This document shows positions 49,701 through 60,625 of a stretch of DNA of 64,000 nt, piece after piece. This DNA is from Eudorina sp. 2006-703-Eu-15 (lineage: Eukaryota > Chlorophyta > Chlorophyceae > Chlamydomonadales > Volvocaceae): contig BDSI01000005.1 of assembly GCA_003117195.1 (NCBI GenBank), positions 852,857 to 916,856 on the forward strand, written 5' to 3'. The position numbers were made by a program, and so were the translations under genes. The notes beneath the pieces are model-generated. The model saw only the letters and a list, made by a program, of their open reading frames with translations, did not search any database and was not told where the DNA came from. The first letter of the stretch is position 1, and every line of letters begins with the position of its first letter.

Positions 49701-50523
49701 TGGACGGGTCTCACCGCGTGTCACCCGGCGGTCCGGCTGCCTCCTGCCGGCGCTCTGCCCCGCCATCTCATGTCCTCATCCGCGCCCTCACGAATGAGCT
49801 GACCCTCCCCGCTACCCGGGTCCCGGGTCTCGACTCCGACCGCGTCGCTTTCCATCCCGGCCCGCGCGCCTCTCGGCCGGCCTTCCTTCCGTGCGGCCAT
49901 CCGTAACCCCCACCCTCTCCCCCTCCGCCATGTCTACCGAATTCCTATACCCCCCTCGCCCCCCCCTTCCCCTCCGCAGGCCAGCGCGGGCGCCCTGGAG
50001 GCCCTCCCGCTGCACTCGTGCCACAACCTGCCGCGCACCCTGCTGGACGCCCGGGACCAGAAGGGCTGGGCGGTGCTGGGGGCCGCGGCGGGCAGCGGCT
50101 CGGAGCCGGTGGGGCGCGTCGCCGTGGACCGACCCACCATCCTCGTGCTGGGTAAGGCAGTAAGGGAGGGAGGGGTCAAGGGCGGCCACCCGAATGAACG
50201 GGCCCGCCGACCCGTTGGTCGGCCGTGGGTGCGGTGTCACATGGCGCAGCGCGGTTTATGGTTTATGGTTGGTGGTTGGTTCGGAGCGCATGGAGGGGTC
50301 GCATCCGCATGGGGCTGCGCGGGCGGCTTGTTTGGTTCCGTATAATACTTGCCGCTGGGTCACCTCGCCGCGCCTCACCTCATCTCGCCGCGCCTCTTGG
50401 TATCGTTCCGCACATCCGCAGGCAGCGAGGGCTTTGGACTCCGGACCAACACCCGGCGAGCTTGCAGCCGGCTGGTGCGCGTCGAGATGGCGCCGTACGC
50501 CGGCAAACCACCATCACCCGGAC

Positions 50524-50554
<31 letters not shown>

Positions 50555-50777
50555 TTGCAACGACCACGTTGACGGCGGCTCAGCCCCCCCGACGCAGCAG
50601 CAGCGGCAGCAGCAGCAGCAGATCCTGCGGGGGCTGGTCGACTCGCTCAACGTGTCTGTCGCGACCGGCATCCTGCTGCACTCGCTGATCAACTCCGCGG
50701 CGGTGGGCACGGCACCTGCGGCGACGGGCACGGCACCTGCGGCAGCGCCGCCGGGGGACGTGGAACTGGGTCCCTAG
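46757..50777 (+). CDS. MRM1: SpoU/TrmH family rRNA 2'-O-methyltransferase, MRM1-like
   Basis: SAM-dependent ribose methyltransferase, probably acting on organelle large-subunit rRNA. Exons 46757-46851, 47191-48021, 48397-48562, 49015-49158, 49456-49557, 49980-50151 and 50422-50777 join in phase (621 residues). Exon 1 encodes a basic, hydroxyl-rich leader suiting an organelle import signal. Exon 2 is mostly an Arg/Asp-rich low-complexity region with a 15-bp tandem repeat, ending in the substrate-binding start LYGVFPVLAALRAKR. The catalytic knot domain shows DPQNLGAVVRSAFCLGAAGV (motif 1), ILVLGSEGFGLR (motif 2, normally GxEgxGL) and SLNVSVATGILLHSL (motif 3). A Ser/Gln-rich insert of about 60 residues separates motifs 2 and 3. 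Exon 1 is inferred from the first ATG and the fitting GTAAGT donor. Intron 5 carries one copy of the shared intron motif. Confidence 0.9.
47272..47345 (+). repeat. MRM1: 15-bp tandem repeat inside the SpoU coding region
   Basis: Five near-perfect copies of a unit like GGCGGGACGACCGCA, a multiple of three, coding RRRDD repeats in the gene's frame. It also opens long spurious frames on both strands. Confidence 0.9.
49930..49950 (+). other. Shared intron element, copy in SpoU intron 5-6
   Basis: ATGTCTACCGAATTCCTATA, sense strand, 29 nt before the acceptor at 49979. One of five copies of a recurrent intronic sequence. Confidence 0.8.
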
Positions 50778-50989
50778 GTGCTGCGAGGGCCGCACGCGAT
50801 GGAGGCGGAGAGGCGCTAAGGGGCGACGCTCATACGCGGCCCGCTCGGAGGAGGAGGAGGAGGAGGGTCTCTCTCTTTCGAGGCCGGGTCTCACATTGAG
50901 AGGCGGAGAGGTGCGAGCCATGGGGGCCATGGCACGCGGTGTCGATGCCCGATCGCGGATGAGAAGGACGTTTGGCGCCCGGTGATGTG

Positions 50990-51056
50990 GTTACATATCT
51001 GCCGGGCCGACGCTGGCCGGGGGCGCTAACCCGCCCCATTCGGGAGACCGCCGAAG
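50990..51056 (-). repeat. 67-bp dispersed repeat, copy 1
   Basis: Matches 51587-51653 at 64 of 67 positions by eye, same orientation (GTTACAT...CTGCCGGGCCGACG...GACCGCCGAAG). Confidence 0.85.
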
Positions 51057-51559
51057 CACTCCTCTGATGAGGAGGGACGTAGTCCACTTAGTCCACACTG
51101 TACCGCCCATCGAGGGGGGTACTCACCGCCTACCGTAATCATCGCAGGACTGCGTCCACCTGATAGTCCATTAGCCAGCTCAACTAGCCCAGGTGCCTAC
51201 AGCCCCCTTGCCACCAGACGCATGCTCTACAGCCGCGTTATTTGGCTACCACCAGGCACGCACACCGGCGCCTGTACACCCTTATCATCGCAGGAGCGCT
51301 GCGATCCTGTTGTCCTTCAGCCAACTGATTATTCATCAGAGAGCCCAGGGGCCAGCCGCTCCTCATTCCACTGTACACACGCTGTCAGTAGCGCTGTATA
51401 TGTCCGCCGAGGCATAGTCGTCTCCTTGAAGCCAAGTCTTGGCTCCAGCAGCTCCTCCAAGGCCGCCGCTTGTCCTGAGATCCATCCCTCTACAATTTAT
51501 CTTTAGCGCCTCATTGCCACCCGTTTTAGGGTGCTGGTAAGTTTGTATCGTCCCCGGTA

Positions 51560-51653
51560 GGACTTGAACCCGGGTGTGTGTGAATCGTTACATTTCTGCC
51601 GGGCCGACGCTGGCCGGGGGCGCTAACCCGCCCCGTACGGGAGACCGCCGAAG
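51560..51653 (-). mobile_element. Possible tRNA-derived SINE fragment with 67-bp repeat copy 2
   Basis: On the minus strand, repeat copy 2 (51653-51587) is followed by GGTTCAAGTCC at 51570-51560, an exact match to the Pol III B-box consensus GGTTCRANTCC. A weaker A-box-like TTAGCGCCCCCGG lies inside the repeat about 45 nt upstream. No full tRNA cloverleaf folds. The combination of a repeated head and a B box suggests a SINE; copy 1 lacks the B-box part. Confidence 0.35.
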
Positions 51654-54600
51654 TGTGTGTTATGCGTTGTGATGCGGCACGGGCGGTGGGCGGTTGGTTG
51701 AAGACGACCCGGCACAGATATGTGGCGGCGTGTGCTGGGGTCTTGAGGGTGGGGTGGGCACGTTGCACGACTGTAGTTGGAGGGCCGCCCTTGCCGGGGG
51801 GCCTCTGTGCGGGAGGGTGCGGACGCGCCGGGCCAGAGACCCTATCCCCCAGAGAGACCTGGCCCCTGCCTGCTAGCCAGCTACACGTCTCACGACACCG
51901 CTGACACGACAGGTTGGTGATGCGGCAGTTGCGCGTACGGGTACCGCCGCTGCTGAATATCACGTGTGACCCCGGCTCGTTTGCACCTCCCAGCGTACGC
52001 CCGGCGGCCCTTGCGTGATGTCACGTGTGACCTGTATACTGCTTATCTGCCATGATGGACAGTGTAACCCCCCCAACACTCACAATCGGGCCCATGAGGC
52101 GCCGGGTGCGACGATGCGGCGGCGGCGAAAATGCTCTCGCAGTGCTGCTGCCCCCAAGGTCGCCTCATGATGTCACTGTCACTGCGCAGCGGCGAGGCGC
52201 CAACGGCCAGGAGGCAGCCCCTGGGTCCGTCCGGCAGACAGCCAGGGCTCCGTCCTGACCCCTTGGCTGTCTGCCCGAGGAGGATGGCCTCCTGGCAACC
52301 TCACTCCGGCGATACGATGAGGCGTGCTTTTATTACAACTAGTAGTCATACGTGAAAGAAATGTTTTTGCTTGCCAGTTGGCGGCACAGGCGCACGGAGG
52401 TAAGAGACGCGTGGCTGGGGGAGCGATCCTGCGGCACCCACAGATGTGCACCGCCAGGGTCAGCGCAGCTCAAGGCTACGGGAGCTCCGGCCCCGGCGAC
52501 CCCAAGGTGGTGACAGCGGCCCAGTGCCGGCGATTCAAGACCGGGGCGCAGTGAGCGGTCGGCTCCCCAGCACACGCAAACGCAAACCTCCCCTGCCCTC
52601 TGTTTACCCGTGCGCACATAAAGACCCGGACCGCAGCCCATGTCTCCCGGCCAAGCGCCACAACCGCACACATGTGCACGGGAGCGGAAAAGAATGTCCA
52701 CACGCCTGCAATACCGTACTATTCCAAAGAATTCATGTGCTACCCCAGCGCGCGCTTCAATGGACGGTTTCCACACCCAAGGGGAACGCGCCGGCGCTCT
52801 CCCCGCTCGACGGTGGCACAGGCCCCGACCCCGACTCCAGCGCTCCGTTACGCTCACACGCCCCATGTACGACACCACCCTTGTACGTACGCCATGTGGA
52901 GGACCGAGAGCAGAGACCGCGGAAAAAAACGCGCCGCCTCGCGGCATAAGATTGCGCCCACCCGCCCGTCTCGCGAGTCGGACACCGCGCTGGGTGGCGC
53001 AGCAACCGTGATAGCCGCAGGTTTCCCGCCCCTTATCCCCGCCCCTTATCAGGTCGGTTCACCTCCTCCAAAACTTGGCAGTCGCCTGCGCCAGCACTTT
53101 TACTCAAAGGCGCCACTGCTCCTCTTTCATGGGATGGGTTGCTCTCACGTGCCCTCGCAAGCCGTCCACCCGCTTCACCCGCTACGCGCAGCAATAGGTA
53201 CTACAGCACTACTAGGAAGCAGGGCTGACAAGGTGACGCCGAAATCGTCGCGTGTTATTTCATTCCTCATCATCAATCAATCAAAAGCGGCGGTCTTATA
53301 GGCGACCGTAAAAAGGGAAACATGCAATTGGGAGTGTGCAGTTGGGCCGCACAAATGATTGGCACACTGCAAACGCCCACAGCAGCGGCGCAATGCCCCC
53401 AGAACCCCTACCCCAGCAGCGACATGCGACCGCGCAGCCCCCGCGCTGGAAGGGCGAACGCGGCCTGGCCAGCCATCGAACGGAAGGGTTTAGGGACATT
53501 GCGCACGTGCAGGCAGGCGTCCAGTCGCCAAAGCCAACCAACCGACACTTGCGACGCCATGTGTACGAACGGGATCCGGGATCCAGGGCGCCCTGACTGC
53601 GCAAGCGCGAAACACGGATCCAGGAGGCGGGATAAGAAAAACCCGCCACGGCGGCGGCAGGATGGCTGCCGACCCGTGGTTCCATTGGCCACGGGTATTA
53701 ACATCCAACTCTCTCAACGGCGACACAGTCCCAAACCAAAACCGAAACGAAGACGACCTCAGGCAGGCCGATCGTTTTCAGCTTTCGCAGGCCGCCCCGC
53801 CGACCGCCGTACCCGCCGTACACGCGCGCGCCGCAAGGCGACCCAACAAGGCGCGCCGAATTGCGAGTGGCGGCCCACGAATCGTTCTTGTAGTGCTACG
53901 CGAAACGTATCTTTGGATAGAATGTTTTTGTGTTCCAATAGCCACTCGACAGGACACTAGACACTAAACCTCACATGACGATCGTCAAAGCGGCCCGCGC
54001 AGAGGCGCCCCTCGCTGCGCAGGGGGCGCTGGCATCCCGTCCCCAGCAGAGCAGAGCCGTCAACGTCTTGACCCACAAGCCTCCCGCGGCATGCAAGGCA
54101 GCGCGGAGTCGAGACTGCGGTGCGGCCCTGCGGCCCTGCAGCCGCGGGGGTCGTGGGGCGCCGCGTCGCCGTTCTCCGTCCCCCGGGCTCGTATCACGGC
54201 CCCGTCCGCCGCAACACTTTCTGGGTGCCGCAGCGACGACTGAGGTCGTACAAACACCATCCCGGAAACCAGGGCGATGCCCCAAAAGGAGTGAAAAAGA
54301 ACAAGCCCACGACCTGCCCTGCAAAAGCACAGAACGACGTTGACGCGCTGTGCCCATGAAGGACAGGCTGTCGTGCCGTGCACATGGCCAACCGCCAGAC
54401 AACCTGCCTCAAGCCAACCATCCAGCCATAAGGGGAGCTCCACCAGCGCCTCTCCAGGGGCCGACGGCAGGGCCCTGCGCACGGTACGGTATGTCTCAAC
54501 CCCGTCGGCAGAGCGCTGCAACCAGCCTCGACAGCCGTCATGCACTGCCCCGCGCCGCCGCAGGGGCCGAGGGCGAAAATCAAATTAGTTTTGACAGCGC

Positions 54601-55288
54601 AGGAATCGAACGCTGGCACCCTTATTACAACATCTAGATCAAAACCCCAGGCACACCACACTACAATGCACCCAGCTCACAGACGCCGCCATTTGACCCC
54701 TGCACCGTGGGATGAACCCGACTGACTCGGGCTGCGTTGCCAATCACCATGCTCCGGCTCTTGTAAGCTACCAGCTGCTCACAGGTCAGCGCCACGCCAC
54801 GCCAAAGGCCACCACCCTTTCCGACTCCCAGACATGTAAAGCAGCCAGACAAACAGCGACCATACAACCCAAATCTCATGACCGCTCGCGCAGTACATTG
54901 TCGTACAGGTTGCTGCGCAATGTAGAAGCGCAAGAGGGCTCAGAACCTCTTTCCCTCGCCGGGACACGACGCTCACCATTATCGTGACAGCAACAGTTGC
55001 TATCCGCGCTGTGCGCTTTCCAGGCCACGAACTCAGACGACGTCCGGTCTTCTCGCGCTTCTGTCAAGCTCAAAAGGCAAACTCAAGCTCAAGGGGCAAA
55101 CTCAGAATGAACTGGCTTCGGTCCTTCAGCTGCGCAATGTAACCACCTCGCCACCATCAATCATCCCTCTCGCAATCCACGCTGCTCGCGCCGCCATGAC
55201 TTATACGCCGTTCCTGACCACCTCAACAAACCCTCAGAACAAACAAATTACCTGGGTGCCTGAATCTAGGGTGGTTCTGATTACAGGT

Positions 55289-58200
55289 TCATGCGCGGAC
55301 GGCGCCTCCAGCCTCGTCACCGCCTGCAGCGCTCGACAAACTTGTTTGAGATGACGCCGACTGCGGAGCAGGCGGCGGTGGTGGCGCAGAGGCCGCCGAC
55401 GCGAGGCCCGCCAGCGCCGCCATGGCAGCGGAGTCCATCAGACCGCCCCCAGCGGAGCTGCTGCCGCCGCCGCCACCGGCACCTGCGCCAGCCGACGCCG
55501 CACCCGCCATGCGCTCCATCAAGGCCTGCGCCGTCATCAGCATCTCAGGCTTGCTGTACACCTCAGCCAGCAGCGTCGCCAGCGCGGCGTTGCCCTCGAC
55601 ACCCGCACCCGCCGCAGCGGCCGCCGCCAGAGCGCTCAGGGCCGAGCCAGGCACAGCACCACCGGCGCCACCCGCCGGTGCCGCTGGCGGCGGCTGAACT
55701 GCTGCCGGGGCCATCTGCGGCACCTGCGACGGCGAGCCGGGCGGCGGCGACGCGGAGCCCTCAGACCCGTTCACACCGCTCAGGTTGGTGCTCGGCGCGG
55801 GCGCTTGAGGTGGCGCCGCCGCCGGCGTGCCTGACTCGGAGGTGCCCGACACGGACGACCGCTCCACGACGGGCTGCGTGAGCGTCGCGTTCGGGGTCGG
55901 GGGTGAGGAGGCGGTTTGCTGCAGCAGCGGCTGCTGTGGCACCTGGGGCTGCTGCCCTCCGCCCGGGGTCTGCGGCGAAGGAATGCCTGCACCGGACAGA
56001 GACAGCTGCCCGAGCATGCCCTGCAGGCCGCTCAGCAAGCCCGACGGGATGCCGTTCAGGCCACCGCTCGACTGCCCAGCGGCGGCTGACAGTAGCGCCG
56101 TGAGCGGGTCCATGGCCGGCGCAGGTGGTGGCGCACCAGCACCGCTCTGCGGCGCACCGGTGGTGGATGCAGACTGGGAAGGCGCAGCCGACGCCGTTGG
56201 GGGACTGTCCTTCTTGACCGCTGCTGGCGCTGCAACAGACCCTTGCAGCGCTGCCGCAAGAAGAGATACAGCATCATGCGCCGGGGCCGTAACTCCCGCC
56301 GCCTGATTGCCTCCGGCCGCCGCGCCGAGCGCGTCTGCCGCGACTCCCAGAGACTGCACGTCCACGCCCAGGGACGCCAGCTGCTGAAGCGTCGACATCG
56401 TCAGAGATGGGCTCGACGCTGCCTGCTGCTGTTGTTGCTGTTGAGTTGCAGATGCCAGGGCCGCGGCAGCTGCTGCAGCAAGCTGCTGTTGCTGTTGTTG
56501 CTGCTGTTGCTGCTGCACCTGCTGCTGCGCCTGTTGCTGCTGTTGCTGCTGATTAGCCAGAATGTTCAGCAACTCCATGGCCAAGGAAGGCGTCGCTTGC
56601 GAGGATGGCTGCTGCTGCTGCTGTGGCTTCGCTTCGGCGTCTGCTGCCTTGGGCTGCGGGGCTGAAGCCTGCTGCTGCAAACCCAGTCCAGCCAACTGCG
56701 CCGACAGGCGCGCCTACCACATCCGGAAAGTCAAGGACGCAAGCCGTGTCAAGACAAGACTTGCAAACGAGTTGCATTGCAAGAACCTCAGTCACAACTA
56801 CTCATGGCCCAGATCAACAGTTGATGTACAAATTCAGTGAGGGTTTTTGCCGCTGCCACAAGAGCGCCGCGCCGCGTGCGCCGTGCAACGTGTGGGTACT
56901 GGATACATCAAACCCACGCACGCTGCACGGCGCACGCGGCGCAGCGCTCTTGTGGCGGCGGCAAATTCTCCCCCTGTCATCTTCCCCTGGCATGTCAATC
57001 TGCGGCTCTCGCCGTGACTGCATGAATAGCTTCACTTGTATCCCCAGCGGTGAATTGCAAGTCGACCCATGTTCCAGTCTCTTGGTGCACCCACGAGACG
57101 TCGTCAACACCCCCTCGCAGGAATCAAACGGGAGGAAAAAAATGCCATCCCGCGCACCTGCAGTGCATCCGTGCCCAGGGCCGACGCAGCCTGCTGCTGC
57201 TGGGTTTGCTGTGTCTGCTGAAGGAGCTGCTGCGCCAGTTTCAGCTGAATGTCTGGACCCGCGCCCGCTGAGGGTGCGCCTCCGCCTGCTGCACCGGGTG
57301 CCGCCGCTGCGGTGACCGACGCCAGCAGACTGGCGAGGTTGGCAGGCGCACTGGCGGCAGGCGCAAGCGTCGGCGGCGCCGTGGCGGCACCCGGTGACTG
57401 TTGCTGCTGCTGTTGCTCAACAAGCTGGAGCAGCTGCAGCAGTCCATCTCCGGCACCACCCTTGTAACATAGACCAAGGTCGGAATGCAAACAGGATTTG
57501 GGTTATTGCAATCACGACTGCTTCCCAACGCACCGTGCACATTACCCATGCAAGGAGTATGTACATACAGGCGAGCATGCAAGGAGTATGTACAACAGAT
57601 CCCCCCTGGGCCCACGTCACGTCGCAGACGAACGCAAGTGCCGCAGTCCTCAAGGGCCGCAATCTCCGCAGCTCACCTGCTGACCCCCCGGCAAATGCCC
57701 GGCCGCACCACCCTGACCGACGGCGCCCAGGATATGAGTCAGAGTTGAGGACGGCAAGTTCTTGAGCATCTGCAAGGATAAGCAAGGCGGACAGGAAAAC
57801 GCCCATGTATACTAATGGCAGCAACCATGGATCACCACAACGACCAACCGTCAACCGCCATGAGCAAACCATCTCGGAAGGGCCCTCACCAAGGCAGCAT
57901 CCCGACCCGCCGCCCCCGGGGAACGTACTTCCAGGCTCGGCTGCTGGCCCGCAGCTGCCTGCTGTCCGCCCACGGTGCTAGTGTTGGGGCCCAGAATGTT
58001 CGCGAACACCTTCAGCGCCTGGATTTGCTGCTGGACTTGTTGCTCTGAATTCCGGGGAACAGAAGGATAGGGGACGCTCATGGTGAGTCCACCAAGATAA
58101 AAACACGATAAAAACAAGGGCACAGGCACACCTCTCATAGGAGACCAAGGGTTAGCAAGCCCGAGCTAGTGCAAAATATCTAGGAACTATCAAGCGTGGT

Positions 58201-59263
58201 TCCTGGTCGGAACTCCATCAGGAGTTAATGGACGATGATATCTTTTCCTACATTATTCTCTTAAGATCAAACGCCACAAACGCGCATCACAGCGACGAGC
58301 CAGAGAGCAAGAGCGCCAAGAACAGGCAGACAACAGCCGGTGGAACTCTTACTTCTCAAAATGAAACCCTTTACTTTCAGAGCTACTATTACCATAAAGC
58401 GCGCGTCGCAGCACAATCCACTTCCAGCCGTGCAACGCGGTCGCCCCTTCTAGTCGCTAACCGTGCTTGCAATGTTGCGGCCAGGATATAACACCGACTC
58501 TAACGAATACCATGGAACAAGCACTATTACCACCTCACCGGCAGCGAGCTCGGCCTGAAGCTGCTGTTGAAGCCACAGAGGATCCTCCTCCGGCTTACGG
58601 AGCTCACTCTCCGTATGAGCAAAGAAACAGACGCGACGCTTGCAATTTGAGCCGTCTGTGCACATCTGCAAGTGCAATAAAGCTATCAGCGCAGGCCGGG
58701 ACGGAAAAGACGCCCTTAAAATTGTGGGGACAGCACGCACCTGCGTCCGGTACCGAGACGGATGCAGCCAGCACTCGAACACGCCGTGTGCAAAAGGGCA
58801 GGCATCTCCACGGCGACAGCAGCCATTCTGCGACGGCCAAGAGCATTTTCAGGAACTAGACAAGCTGAGAACTTCGCTGTAAGACTCAACGCACCCGCCT
58901 GAACTCGGGGCATGCTGTTCCCGAGTAACGATATTTTCGTGGGTCTCTGCGCTTTGCCTTCTCGCCAGGGTGCGCAAACGGACACTGAGTCCAGTCATGC
59001 GGCCTTGCGCGCGGGCAGCGTTTCACCTGTAGGGAAATGAATCAGTTAGACGCCCGATTGATCGGATCCTGTCATCGGCACCCATACCTTGAACTGGAAC
59101 ATGCGGAAGTCGTCCGAGCTGAACGCCGCGGCGTCCAAATCGAAGACCACCTCCTGTCGCAACAATATCACATAACCTCGTAAGCAATACGTTGCCACGT
59201 TTAGTAAACATTGTGGTAGTATATCGCGGTAAGCATCTGTACCTTGTTTGCCAGTGGGTCCAT
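55289..59263 (-). CDS. Plant-type tandem CCCH zinc-finger protein with Gln/Ala-rich tail
   Basis: Likely an RNA-binding regulator of mRNA decay or translation; relatives (plant RR-TZF proteins) act in stress responses and enter P-bodies and stress granules. Nine exons join in phase, 796 residues: 59263-59243, 59153-59088, 59026-58895, 58827-58741, 58665-58539, 58044-57890, 57769-57677, 57460-57158 and 56695-55289. Exon 1 is only MDPLANK. Then come the family lead [20 protein letters not shown], the RR region [40 protein letters not shown] plus [13 protein letters not shown], and [16 protein letters not shown]. The zinc ligands are intact. From about residue 146 the protein is low complexity: polyGln, polyAla and Pro/Gly/Ser, with short hydrophobic helices ([18 protein letters not shown]). 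Intron 8 holds a 120-bp hairpin. Confidence 0.93.
56846..56965. repeat. Foldback hairpin inside an intron of the CCCH gene
   Basis: Arms 56846-56897 and 56912-56965 are near reverse complements (TTTGCCGCTGCCACAAGAGC against the complement of GCTCTTGTGGCGGCGGCAAA) around a 14-nt loop. Very stable GC-rich stem; looks like a small foldback transposon. Confidence 0.85.
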
Positions 59264-60625
59264 AGCGACAGGAGAGTAACAGGGCTTCAGCCTTAGCTAG
59301 CGCAAATCGTGATAAGAATAGGATGGCAGGCGCTAGCGGCCGTTGGTGTAGCACGCCAGCGAAAGAATAGATTATGCTAAAGCAGCAGGAGCCTTTGTGA
59401 AGCCCGCGTCCGGAACTCGCCGTACAGTCACTCCATATTTGCGGGGACATGTTGCCACTCGCCCCACTCGAAAAGATAATCTGTGTGAGCTCAGAAGCGT
59501 CGCTGCATCAGCGCGCGACACAAAGAAAACAGTCATGACTCTTGGCGCTTGGGCTCGGTGGGCGGCTCTTTCTAGTCGTCCCGAGATATTCCTACTGCTT
59601 GTCTCGACACGAGCATCGACAATTGGCACGCGAACTACGCGTCACAGGGCTTTTTCATATTTTGGGTGTAACCGCACCCAAGACGGGGAGAGCTCGGTAA
59701 CCTCCACGGCATGGCCAAACAACCTATCCTTTTCGTGCCCCCTGCAGGCACCGGCTGCTCAATCCATACGCAATACTCTTGACGGGCGATAACAAAATAT
59801 CGCCAGACCCTGACCGCCGTTAGCCGTCTCTATCTCGGGGTGAAAGATATTTCGGCGAGCCGCACGTCCCATGCACGTTCACGTTGCGCGTACCAGGCAC
59901 CCAGGGCGCGTGCAGGGGTGCAATTGAGTATCACACCTCAGGGTTAAGAGACGTGAATGAAATTTGCCCCGCGGTGCCCTTCCGCTTGTGTGTAACCCCG
60001 TCCGTCGAGACCTGTCGGCGGAAGCTTACAGCAGTGAAACACCCTGAGTGCGGCGCCCCTGCATCGGATGTTATGCCAATGAATCCAGCGACACCGGCGG
60101 ACTGTTGGCCACCCCCTTCCGGCCGACCATTCCTTACCGCCCAGCCCTGACGACCACAGGAAACCCCTCTCGTCCAAAGCACCACCTAAACACCTCCAAC
60201 TTATACCAGGCCCTCCGTAATCACGAACAGCCAGACGGGGCGACGATATGCCCCACGAAAAACGGGCGGAACCCAAACCCCATTTCGCGAATTGCCGCAA
60301 CACCACCCCAACACCACCAAACACCTCATTGTCGCCAGTTGCCAAGCCATCTCTGCCCCCAGGCATCAAACGGCCGCCGAAGTCCACGCACCTGTTGCGT
60401 CGCAACCAGGGCAGCGCCCCAACAGGCCGGTGCCACCGCCTCCCAAACGGGACCGGGAGGAGGGCCAACCTGCGTAATCCAGCCAGGATGCTGCTCCTGG
60501 TGTCTGCAACCCACATCCCCACTTAGTGCTAGGTGATTCCACAACACCTCGCCCAATGCCAAGTACTACGACCTGGATATCTTATCGGATATCTGGATTA
60601 GCAACACCGCCAACGCGCGACGGCA
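59264..60625. other. CCCH gene upstream region and RsmD-like 3' UTR
   Basis: No gene recognised. Minus-strand TGTAA at 60030-60026 fits the RsmD-like gene. Overlapping frames at 59944-60536 are contradictory. Confidence 0.5.
60026..60030 (-). promoter_or_regulatory. Candidate poly(A) signal TGTAA for the RsmD-like gene
   Basis: TGTAA on the minus strand about 600 nt beyond the stop codon. Confidence 0.35.

Larger units (their letters stand above)
50778..55288. other. 4.5-kb intergenic stretch with dispersed repeats, no gene recognised
   Basis: Lies between convergent SpoU and CCCH genes. It has a pair of 67-bp direct repeats, one next to a tRNA-like B box (SINE candidate). Long frames at 52339-52947, 53322-53960 and 54060-54661 overlap on both strands and show no conserved motif. 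TGTAA at 52063 and, on the minus strand, at 54627-54623 are possible poly(A) signals. Confidence 0.5.

Noticed and set aside
51541..51610. tRNA gene on the minus strand
   Set aside because: Only a T-arm/B-box-like segment is present; acceptor, D and anticodon arms cannot be paired, so it is treated as a SINE candidate.
52339..53960. Frames of about 200 residues on both strands
   Set aside because: Mutually overlapping, composition like random GC-rich DNA, no domains.
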